In this document: piece by piece, positions 1 through 5,147 of the stretch
Layout of the letters: each line of letters opens with the position of its first letter
Position numbering within the stretch: the stretch's first letter is position 1
Source of the DNA: SZUA-430 sp044375275
GTDB lineage: Bacteria > Pseudomonadota > Alphaproteobacteria > Micropepsales > Micropepsaceae
Assembly (NCBI GenBank): GCA_044375275.1
Contig: JBILMZ010000118.1
Location: forward strand, 1-10,917
DNA length: 10,917 bases
Direction of reading: 5' to 3'
Made by a program: the position numbers and the translations under genes
The notes under the pieces: model-generated
The model's input: only the letters and a program-made list of their open reading frames with translations
What the model was told of the DNA's origin: nothing
Database searches by the model: none

Positions 1-131
1 CATGTCTCTACTGAAGAATGGTTCACCACCGCCCGATACGCAATCCCTTCAATACCGGTTATCGCTTTGAAGAGATTCAGCAATCCGCTATGGGACAGCA
101 GTGGGTCAGACACCATTTCAGCGCGATCCAT
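1..131 (-). CDS. Possible partial protein start, unknown function (minus strand, runs off left edge)
   Basis: A minus-strand ATG at 131-129 opens a 43-codon frame with no stop before the window edge. A weak ribosome-binding-like GGTGA lies four bases upstream. The visible residues are a plausible globular N-terminus (MDRAEMVSDPLLSHSGLLN, then LFKAITGIEGIAYR) but match no family I can name. Competing plus-strand frames cover the same bases, and codon use does not separate them. If it is real, the palindrome at 184-258 lies just upstream of its start. Treat this as a hypothesis only. Confidence 0.2.
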   Translation of the reverse strand, partial: MDRAEMVSDPLLSHSGLLNLFKAITGIEGIAYRAVVNHSSVET

Positions 132-183
132 TATGTCACCGAATTAAAGTGGTGCCCGATCCCAATTCTTGACGCCGACTTCT
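1..183. other. Left-edge segment, coding status unresolved
   Basis: This segment is clearly less GC-rich than the rest of the window. Several short frames are open at once. Plus frame 1 is open from the edge to a TAA at 145-147. Another plus frame opens at ATG 18. The minus strand has an ATG at 129-131, with GGTGA four bases before it, and reads 43 residues out of the window (beginning MDRAEMVSDPLLSH). None resembles a family I know, and third-position GC is only about 50% in the frames I counted, so codon use does not choose between them. It may be a gene end, a gene start on the minus strand, or a decayed mobile-element remnant. Confidence 0.3.
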
Positions 184-258
184 CCTCACCCGTCTCGGTG
201 CTTCGCACCGATCCACCCTCTCCACGGCGCTGCGCTTGTGGAGAGGGGCAAGATGAGG
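184..258. repeat. REP-like composite palindrome
   Basis: Three nested inverted repeats are visible. The outer arms are CCTCA (184-188) and TGAGG (254-258). Inside them is a perfect 6-bp hairpin with a TTC loop (CGGTGC 196-201, GCACCG 205-210). Next to it is a perfect 10-bp stem (CCCTCTCCAC 216-225, GTGGAGAGGG 238-247) with a 12-base loop. Together they could fold as a three-way junction. This architecture is typical of the dispersed intergenic palindromes found in many alphaproteobacterial genomes. No T-run follows, so it is not a standard intrinsic terminator. Confidence 0.7.
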
Positions 259-362
259 TTTTCGCCGCCACCTTTGCGGGAGGTCGGGCTCCTGATTTGG
301 TGTCATGGCGGACATGCTAGCGCGCCGGGGCGGGTCTGTCCAAAAGGTCGCGGGGGGAACGC

Positions 363-391
363 TTGACCCGGGCTTTTGTTCCTATTATGTT
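363..391 (+). promoter_or_regulatory. Candidate sigma-70-type promoter
   Basis: TTGACC (363-368) as -35 and TATGTT (386-391) as -10 are separated by 17 bases, which predicts transcription starting near 398. The -10 overlaps the LexA-type motif at 378-392, a normal position for a repressor site. CAAAAG (341-346) and CTTTTG (373-378) form a 6-bp inverted repeat across the -35 element. No recognised gene follows within 490 bases. Confidence 0.35.
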
Positions 392-392
392 C
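378..392 (+). promoter_or_regulatory. LexA-type SOS box (GTTC-N7-GTTC)
   Basis: GTTC at 378-381 and GTTC at 389-392 are spaced by exactly seven bases, matching the direct-repeat LexA operator described for alphaproteobacteria such as Caulobacter and Rhodobacter. It lies in non-coding DNA and overlaps a plausible -10 element. Eight fixed bases can occur by chance in a window of this size, so position is the main support. No known SOS gene is seen downstream. Confidence 0.4.
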
Positions 393-894
393 TTTTTTGC
401 ATTCGCAGCCCCGGCTGCCCGCGACTTGACAACTGAATGACTACCGGAGGAGCCAGGCTCGACAGCCCGGCCGACCACCTCGTGAACCCCGCGCGAAAAG
501 GAAAGGCGGAGGGAGTGGCCCGGACTCTGTCACAGGACAACACGAAGAGAAGACAAGCCCATGCGCATCACGCGGATCTGCATCCATGATTGCCGGGCAT
601 GCAGCGTGGAATTCGCTGTCGCGATCCCAGATGAACAGATGCAAAAGCAACGACGAAAGTGTCATCTTCCATCACCCGAACTGGCGGGAAAAAGCGAAAA
701 ACAACGGGGCGGATTCGGCGCTGGTGTCATCTTCGGAAGCGAGCCCTGGAGCGACGCAGAGAGCAGGATCTGACCGGGGCCGGTGGATAAAAGCTGATTT
801 GGGCCTGCCGCCGCAATTATGCTAGTCACGGGTGCGCTCGCGTCGCCCCTTCCGGGTGCGACGGGCGTCACTGCTGACAGGAAGTTATTGCATC
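393..894. other. About 500-base leader or spacer without a convincing gene
   Basis: Only short, unconvincing frames occur here. One is a 50-codon frame from ATG 437 to TGA 589, which begins MTTGGARLDSPADH. The others are overlapping frames of 70 and 79 residues starting at 561 and 586. None has a strong ribosome-binding site, a recognisable domain, or the codon pattern of the genes that follow. A small hairpin (GCAGCC 405-410, GGCTGC 413-418) and an 11-base direct repeat (GTGTCATCTTC at 659-669 and 724-734) are present. I saw no tRNA T-arm, TPP or FMN riboswitch core, or tmRNA tag. The segment could hold a small SOS-controlled peptide, a small RNA, or a decayed gene. Confidence 0.4.
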
Positions 895-1470
895 GTGGGA
901 TTTCTCATTCGACTGGTCATCTCGACCCTCATCGCCGTGGCCCTGGGCCTTGGCAGCGCGTGGTACGCGATCACGAAATTCACCGGGCAGTCCGGTGAAG
1001 TCCAGAACGGGCCGTGGCGCACCAACCTCACCACCGGCGGGGCCGACGCCGACATGTATACGCGGGCGCGCGTGGCGCTGTTCGGGCTGCTGGCCCTCAA
1101 CAAGTCGGAGACCGTCTATTACACGGCGACGAGCGACAGCGCGGGCGAGAAGTTCAACCCGGCCTGCGCCTACAGGATCGAGGGCCGCGACCCGGATGCG
1201 CGCTGGTGGAGCTTCACGGCCTATGGCAGTGACAGTTTCCTCATTCCCAACGAAGGCCATCGCTATGCGGTGAGCAAGAACGACGTGGTGCGCTCGACGG
1301 ATGGCACCTTCGTGATCCGGCTTTCAACCGTGCCTGAAGCGCAGAACTGGATTGCCACCTCGCGCGACGGCTTTGACGTTACGCTTCGCCTCTACAATCC
1401 GGGACCGACGGTGCTTGCCAATCCCTCGACGGTCGAGCTGCCTGCCATCGTGAAGGAGGCCTGCGAATGA
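895..1470 (+). CDS. DUF1214 membrane-anchored protein
   Basis: This 191-residue protein has an N-terminal membrane anchor (about residues 3-26) followed by a DUF1214 domain (about 50-180) that would lie in the periplasm. The domain shows the family pattern around ARWWSFTAYGSDSFLIPN (102-119), then HRYAVS and a beta-rich C-terminus ending in an LRLYNP-type segment. The start is GTG 895, with AGGAAG ten bases upstream. An earlier in-frame GTG at 832 would add 21 basic residues ahead of the anchor and lacks a better ribosome-binding site. The biochemical role of the family is unknown. Its stop overlaps the start of the DUF1254 gene by four bases, so the two are translationally coupled, as is common for this pair in alphaproteobacteria. 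It is the first gene of an operon that continues into an ABC importer, which suggests a cell-envelope function linked to that transporter. Confidence 0.85.
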   Translation: MGFLIRLVISTLIAVALGLGSAWYAITKFTGQSGEVQNGPWRTNLTTGGADADMYTRARVALFGLLALNKSETVYYTATSDSAGEKFNPACAYRIEGRDPDARWWSFTAYGSDSFLIPNEGHRYAVSKNDVVRSTDGTFVIRLSTVPEAQNWIATSRDGFDVTLRLYNPGPTVLANPSTVELPAIVKEACE

Positions 1471-2009
1471 TCCGTCTTTTCTTCTGGCTCATTTTCATCA
1501 TCGCGGGCGCCGTGGTCACGCATGTGGCGGCCGTCAACTATCTGCCGACGCTGATCATGTCGCGCGTGGTCTCGGTGGCCGCCGGCGACGCGAATGGCAA
1601 GATCCTCTTCCGCGACCGTGTGACGTCCGATTCCCGGCAGGTCGTCCGGCCCAGCCCCGACCTCCTCTACTCGATCTGCACGTTTGACGTGACGCGGTAC
1701 CCGCTGAAGATCACGACCGGGGCACCGACGGATACCTACTGGTCCGTGTCGTTCTTTGCGGCGAATACCGACAACTTCCATGTGCTGAATGATGGCCAGG
1801 CGGAGGGGAAATCTGCGACCATTCTACTCATCGGCCAGGGACAGAAGATCCCGCCGCAGGCGGAGACCGTTACTGTCGTGAGCGCGCCGACCACCACGGG
1901 GCTGGTGCTCTTCCGCACGCTCATCAGCGATGATGCGCGGCTGGCGGAAATCGACCAGCAGCGCCGCGTCGCCAAGTGTGAAAACGTCCTGCCCAACGAG
2001 GTCCAGTAA
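1467..2009 (+). CDS. DUF1254 membrane-anchored protein
   Basis: This 180-residue protein has a hydrophobic N-terminal anchor (about residues 3-25) and a compact DUF1254-type domain (about 45-170). Supporting segments are SPDLLYSICTFDV (63-75), DTYWSVSFFAANTDNFHVLND (89-109) and a TLISDD segment near the C-terminus. It is much shorter than the fused DUF1254-DUF1214 proteins of about 450 residues found in many bacteria. Here the two domains are separate genes in reverse order, DUF1214 first. The start ATG overlaps the previous stop (ATGA), so coupling is expected. The domain has no established activity. Its linkage to the binding protein four bases downstream is the only functional clue in this window. 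Confidence 0.82.
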   Translation: MIRLFFWLIFIIAGAVVTHVAAVNYLPTLIMSRVVSVAAGDANGKILFRDRVTSDSRQVVRPSPDLLYSICTFDVTRYPLKITTGAPTDTYWSVSFFAANTDNFHVLNDGQAEGKSATILLIGQGQKIPPQAETVTVVSAPTTTGLVLFRTLISDDARLAEIDQQRRVAKCENVLPNEVQ

Positions 2010-2013
2010 GCCC

Positions 2014-3072
2014 ATGCTTCGCTTCAGCCTGATGCTTGTTTCTGCCTTCGCCCTCGCGCTGTCTCCAGCGGCGATGGCCACCACCAAGAAGAAGCCGGCT
2101 CCGCTCACCAAGGTCACCTTCGTGACCGACTGGAAGGCGCAGGCCGAGCATGGCGGCTTCTACCAGGCCGTGGCGGACGGGCTTTACAAGAAGGCCGGCC
2201 TTGACGTCACGATCAAGCAGGGCGGACCTGCCGTGAACACGCCGCAGCTGATTGCGACGGGCGCCGTGGAATTCGCGATGGGCTCGAACCACTTCCAGCC
2301 GCTGAACCTGGTCAAGGAAGGCGCTGATGCGGTGGCCGTCGCTGCGATCTTCCAGAAGGACCCGCAGGTGCTGATCACGCATCCGCGCACCGACATCAAG
2401 TCGATCGCCGACATGAAGGGCAAGCCGGTGATGATCGCGGATGCCACGGTGTCGACCTGGTGGACGTGGACGCGCTCGCGCTATGGCTTCAATGACAAGC
2501 AGATCCGCAAGTACACGTTCAACCTCGCGCCGTTCCTGACCGACAAGAACGCGATCCAGCAGGGCTACGTAACGTCCGAGCCCTACACGATCGAGACGCA
2601 GGGCAAGATCAAGCCGCAGGTCTACCTGCTCGCCGACTATGGCTATCCGGGCTACGCGAACTTCATCATGGCGCGCGGCAAAGACGTGCGCGAGAACCCG
2701 AAGCTCGTGCAGGCCTTCGTGGATGCCAGCATTGATGGCTGGAAGGGCTACCTCAACGGCAACCCGGCCAAGGCGAATGCGCTCATCCGCAAGGACAATC
2801 CGGACATGACCGACGACATCATCGCGCAGGCGATCAAGCAGATGCGCGATCGCGGTATGGTGGAAGGCGGCGACGCGGCGAAGCTCGGCATTGGTGCGAT
2901 GACTGAGGCGCGGCTCAAGGACTTCTTCGACCAGATGGCCGCGAACAAGGTGTTCGACGCCAAGCTCGACCACAAGAAGGCGTTCAGCCTGAGCTTCGTG
3001 AACAAGGGCCGCGGTGTTGTGGCTCCGCCCGCACCGGCTCCGGCCAAGCCTGCTCCCGCCAAAAAGAACTGA
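2014..3072 (+). CDS. ABC transporter periplasmic substrate-binding protein, NMT1/THI5-like
   Basis: This 352-residue exported protein captures the substrate in the periplasm for the ATPase and permease encoded next. A Sec signal peptide covers residues 1-22, with cleavage likely after AMA. The mature domain starts with the NMT1/THI5-type opening VTFVTDW (34-40) and HGGFY (46-50), followed by GLYKKAGLDV, then GAVEFAMGS, IADMKGKPVMI and a WWTWTRSRYGF segment. The DW and HGGFY pattern favours the pyrimidine/riboflavin-precursor branch over typical SsuA or TauA proteins, but substrate cannot be fixed from sequence. The last 16 or so residues are a Pro/Ala/Lys tail, unusual for the family. ATG 2014 is chosen because it begins the signal peptide and lies four bases after the DUF1254 stop. 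The open frame extends upstream to 1930, but that part overlaps DUF1254 and is not protein-like. Confidence 0.88.
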   Translation: MLRFSLMLVSAFALALSPAAMATTKKKPAPLTKVTFVTDWKAQAEHGGFYQAVADGLYKKAGLDVTIKQGGPAVNTPQLIATGAVEFAMGSNHFQPLNLVKEGADAVAVAAIFQKDPQVLITHPRTDIKSIADMKGKPVMIADATVSTWWTWTRSRYGFNDKQIRKYTFNLAPFLTDKNAIQQGYVTSEPYTIETQGKIKPQVYLLADYGYPGYANFIMARGKDVRENPKLVQAFVDASIDGWKGYLNGNPAKANALIRKDNPDMTDDIIAQAIKQMRDRGMVEGGDAAKLGIGAMTEARLKDFFDQMAANKVFDAKLDHKKAFSLSFVNKGRGVVAPPAPAPAKPAPAKKN

Positions 3073-3084
3073 AGACAGGCCGCC

Positions 3085-3810
3085 TTGCTCTCCTTCAACG
3101 CCGTCAGCAAATCCTTCGCGAATGGCGTCAAGGCACTCGACCGCGCAAGCTTCACGCTGGAGCGCGGCGAGTTCCTGTCGCTCGTGGGGCCGTCGGGCTG
3201 CGGCAAGAGCACGGCGCTGCGGCTCATCGCGGGGCTGACCGAGCCCAGCGAGGGAACGATCAGCTGGAGCGGCGGGAAACCCTCTGTCGGCTTTGTCTTC
3301 CAGGATGCGGCGCTGATGCCGTGGGCTACGGTGGAGCGCAATGTGCGGCTGCCGCTGGATCTAAAGGGAAGCGCTGGCACGGACAAGGTGCGCGAGGCGC
3401 TTGAGCTGGTCGGGCTCGGCAGCTTCGCCGGCGCCTATCCGCGTGAGCTGTCGGGCGGGATGCGCATGCGGGTGTCCATCGCGCGGGCGCTCGCTGCGGA
3501 CGCCACGCTGCTGCTGATGGATGAGCCCTTTGCGGCCCTCGATGAGCTGACGCGCGAGCGGCTGAACGACGAGCTCCGCGCATTGTGGGCGTCGCGCAAG
3601 CTCACCGTCGTGTTCGTCACGCATTCGATCTATGAGAGCGTCTATCTCTCCTCGCGCGTTGTCGTGATGAGCCCGCGGCCCGGGCGCGTGATCGACAGCA
3701 TCGGCATGAGCGAGCCGCAGGCGCGCACGCCGGAGTTCCGGCTCTCGGCCGACTACGGCGAGCGCTGCCGCCTCGTGCGCGCGGCGCTGGAGAAGGAAGG
3801 GCACGGATGA
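3085..3810 (+). CDS. ABC transporter ATP-binding protein, NitT/TauT/SsuB class
   Basis: This 241-residue cytoplasmic ATPase powers the importer. All core motifs are present: Walker A GPSGCGKST (35-43), Q-loop Gln73 in FVFQD, signature LSGGM (122-126), Walker B LLLMDEPFAALD (142-153) with catalytic Glu147, and switch His180. The LSGGMR form of the signature and the MPW after the Q-loop are typical of the nitrate/taurine/sulfonate class. The start is TTG 3085, with AGG (3077-3079) five bases upstream. The binding-protein stop lies in the same frame only four sense codons earlier, so no earlier start is possible. Its stop overlaps the permease ATG by four bases (3807-3810). Confidence 0.93.
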   Translation: MLSFNAVSKSFANGVKALDRASFTLERGEFLSLVGPSGCGKSTALRLIAGLTEPSEGTISWSGGKPSVGFVFQDAALMPWATVERNVRLPLDLKGSAGTDKVREALELVGLGSFAGAYPRELSGGMRMRVSIARALAADATLLLMDEPFAALDELTRERLNDELRALWASRKLTVVFVTHSIYESVYLSSRVVVMSPRPGRVIDSIGMSEPQARTPEFRLSADYGERCRLVRAALEKEGHG

Positions 3811-4586
3811 AAGCGCTCAACCATGCCCTGCCCGCCCTTGTGGCGATTGTATTGCTGGCGTTCTGGGAATGGGCGGTGACGGCCTACGAGATCTCGAAAT
3901 TCCTGCTGCCGGCGCCGTCGGCGATCTGGGTTGCACTCGTCGAGAATGCGGGGTCGCTGGCGGAGTCTGCGTGGGTGACGATCCGCATCACGGTCATGGC
4001 ATTCGTTATAGCGCTCGGGCTTGGCGTGTCGCTCGCCGTCGTGTTCTCGCAGAGCCCGCTCATTGAGCGCGCGCTTTATCCCTATGCAGTGACGCTGCAG
4101 GTGACGCCGATCGTCGCCATCGCGCCGCTGGTGATGATCTGGGTCGGGCTCGACAATGCGGAGCGCGCGGTGCTCGTGCTGGCCACCATCGTGGCGTTCT
4201 TCCCGATCCTCGCCAACACGACGTTGGGCTTGAAGTCGGTCGACCGGCAGCTGCACGAGCTCTTCGACCTTTACGGCGCCACGCGATGGCAGCGCCTGAC
4301 GCGGCTGCAGTTGCCGGCGGCGCTGCCCTTCATCCTTGGTGGCATGAAGGTGGCAGGAGGGCTGGCGCTGATCGGCGCCGTGGTAGCCGAGTTCGCGGCC
4401 GGGTCAGGCACCTCGACCGGTTTGGCCTGGCGCATCGCGGAGGCCGGCAACCGCCTCGAGACCGCCAAGGCCTTCGCCGCTCTGGCGATCCTGTCGGCCA
4501 TCGGAATCCTGATTTTTGCGCTGCTGACGGCGCTCGAGCGACAGCTGCTCCGCAAGTGGCACGAAAGTGCGGTGGTGAAGGAGTAG
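3807..4586 (+). CDS. ABC transporter permease, SsuC/TauC class
   Basis: This 259-residue inner-membrane subunit forms the transport channel. About six hydrophobic segments are visible (near 8-24, 60-80, 96-114, 121-139, 177-198 and 223-242). The cytoplasmic EAA loop that contacts the ATPase is at about 153-175 and contains DLYGATRWQRLTRLQLP followed by ALPFILGG. These features are typical of BPD_transp_1 permeases of the nitrate/sulfonate/taurine group, and the length is normal. The start ATG overlaps the ATPase stop, so the two are translationally coupled. It is the last gene of the operon, and the nested palindrome at 4598-4739 begins 12 bases after its stop. Only one permease is present, so a homodimer is expected. 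Confidence 0.92.
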   Translation: MKALNHALPALVAIVLLAFWEWAVTAYEISKFLLPAPSAIWVALVENAGSLAESAWVTIRITVMAFVIALGLGVSLAVVFSQSPLIERALYPYAVTLQVTPIVAIAPLVMIWVGLDNAERAVLVLATIVAFFPILANTTLGLKSVDRQLHELFDLYGATRWQRLTRLQLPAALPFILGGMKVAGGLALIGAVVAEFAAGSGTSTGLAWRIAEAGNRLETAKAFAALAILSAIGILIFALLTALERQLLRKWHESAVVKE

Positions 4587-4597
4587 CGCCCCTTTCT

Positions 4598-4739
4598 CTT
4601 CCTCACGAAGTGAGGAAGTACCTGCGCAGGCTTTAGCCTGTTGCAGGGGATGGAGTTGCTGGCGCCGAGGCTAACCACAGGAAACTCCCTCCCCTGCAGC
4701 ACCTGCGGTGCGCAGGTACTCCCTCACGAAGTGAGGGAG
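4598..4739. repeat. Nested palindromic element with near-identical terminal hairpins
   Basis: The element is bounded by two 9-bp perfect hairpins with GAA loops: CTTCCTCAC 4598-4606 with GTGAGGAAG 4610-4618, and CTCCCTCAC 4719-4727 with GTGAGGGAG 4731-4739. Inside, a perfect 12-bp inverted repeat (AGTACCTGCGCA 4617-4628, TGCGCAGGTACT 4709-4720) overlaps the edges of the terminal hairpins. A further inner repeat matches at 15 of 16 bases (4642-4657 with 4683-4698). Two short hairpins lie between (CAGGCT-TT-AGCCTG at 4627-4640, GCACC-TGC-GGTGC at 4699-4711). No protein is encoded. It resembles dispersed bacterial palindromic repeats or a small MITE-like element, and may also act as a boundary between the two operons. 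Confidence 0.8.
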
Positions 4740-4744
4740 ATGGA

Positions 4745-4830
4745 GCCAATTGCTTTTATTCACTTTTTCTCATGTTATTTATTTTATTTCACATCCAAAC
4801 TTGACAAATTACCCCCTCCACCCCCATCTT
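4745..4830 (+). promoter_or_regulatory. AT-rich promoter region of the cysI operon
   Basis: Bases 4749-4812 are strikingly AT-rich against GC-rich surroundings. Two candidate promoters are visible. One is TTGCTT (4750-4755) with TGTTAT (4773-4778), a 17-base spacer. The other has a perfect -35, TTGACA (4801-4806), paired with a weak CATCTT (4825-4830), an 18-base spacer. The second would leave a leader of only about 17 bases before the ATG at 4854. Binding of a sulfur-responsive regulator is plausible by analogy, but no specific operator can be identified. Confidence 0.4.
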
Positions 4831-4853
4831 CCGGGTTCTCCAAGGACGGTGGG

Positions 4854-5147
4854 ATGCCTCAGGTACTGACAGCCAATCGACTGATTGACGGCGAGGTCGT
4901 CTATCTCGCGGCGGATGGCGCGTGGGTGGAACGCATTGAGGGCGCTCGCCTGTTCGACGCCAAGGCTGAGGCCGAGGCGAGCCTTGAGGTGGGCCTCCAG
5001 GCCGAGCGCGAGCAGAAGATCGTGCACGCCTATCTCTTTGACGTGAAGCAGGACAACGGATCGCTCAGGCCGGTCAAGCAGCGCGAGGTCATTCGCGCCG
5101 CTGGACCGACCGTGCGACGCGACCTCGGCAAACAGGCAGCTTCCTGA
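4854..5147 (+). CDS. DUF2849 protein, sulfite-reductase-associated
   Basis: This 97-residue soluble protein matches the DUF2849 family, which in alphaproteobacteria is regularly encoded directly upstream of cysI. The family segments visible are the N-terminal VLTANRLIDGEVVYL (4-18) and the later HAYLFDV segment followed by PVKQREVIRAAGPTVR (about 75-90). No metal or cofactor motif is apparent. ATG 4854 is preceded by AAGGA at a seven-base spacing. The open frame reaches further upstream, but only through the palindrome and AT-rich block. Its TGA overlaps the cysI ATG by one base (TGATG), so coupling is likely. A role supporting assembly or activity of the sulfite reductase is inferred only from linkage. 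Confidence 0.85.
   Translation: MPQVLTANRLIDGEVVYLAADGAWVERIEGARLFDAKAEAEASLEVGLQAEREQKIVHAYLFDVKQDNGSLRPVKQREVIRAAGPTVRRDLGKQAAS

Noticed and set aside
450..480. Possible tRNA T-arm-like sequence (GGCTCGACAGCC)
   Set aside because: It does not match the conserved T-loop pattern, and no acceptor or anticodon stem could be placed around it.
540..894. TPP or FMN riboswitch ahead of the ABC operon
   Set aside because: The hallmark conserved cores were not found on reading the segment.
1924..2973. Long minus-strand open frame opposite the binding-protein gene
   Set aside because: It is a mirror of a GC-rich coding gene. The translation is rich in His/Arg/Leu without domains, and the plus strand has a clear signal peptide and family motifs.
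4598..4618. Intrinsic terminator for the ABC operon
   Set aside because: The hairpin is perfect but no T-run follows, and it is one part of a larger nested palindrome.
4641..4853. Upstream extension of the DUF2849 frame through the palindrome
   Set aside because: The extension translates the palindrome and AT-rich block. A good ribosome-binding site sits before ATG 4854, where family similarity begins.
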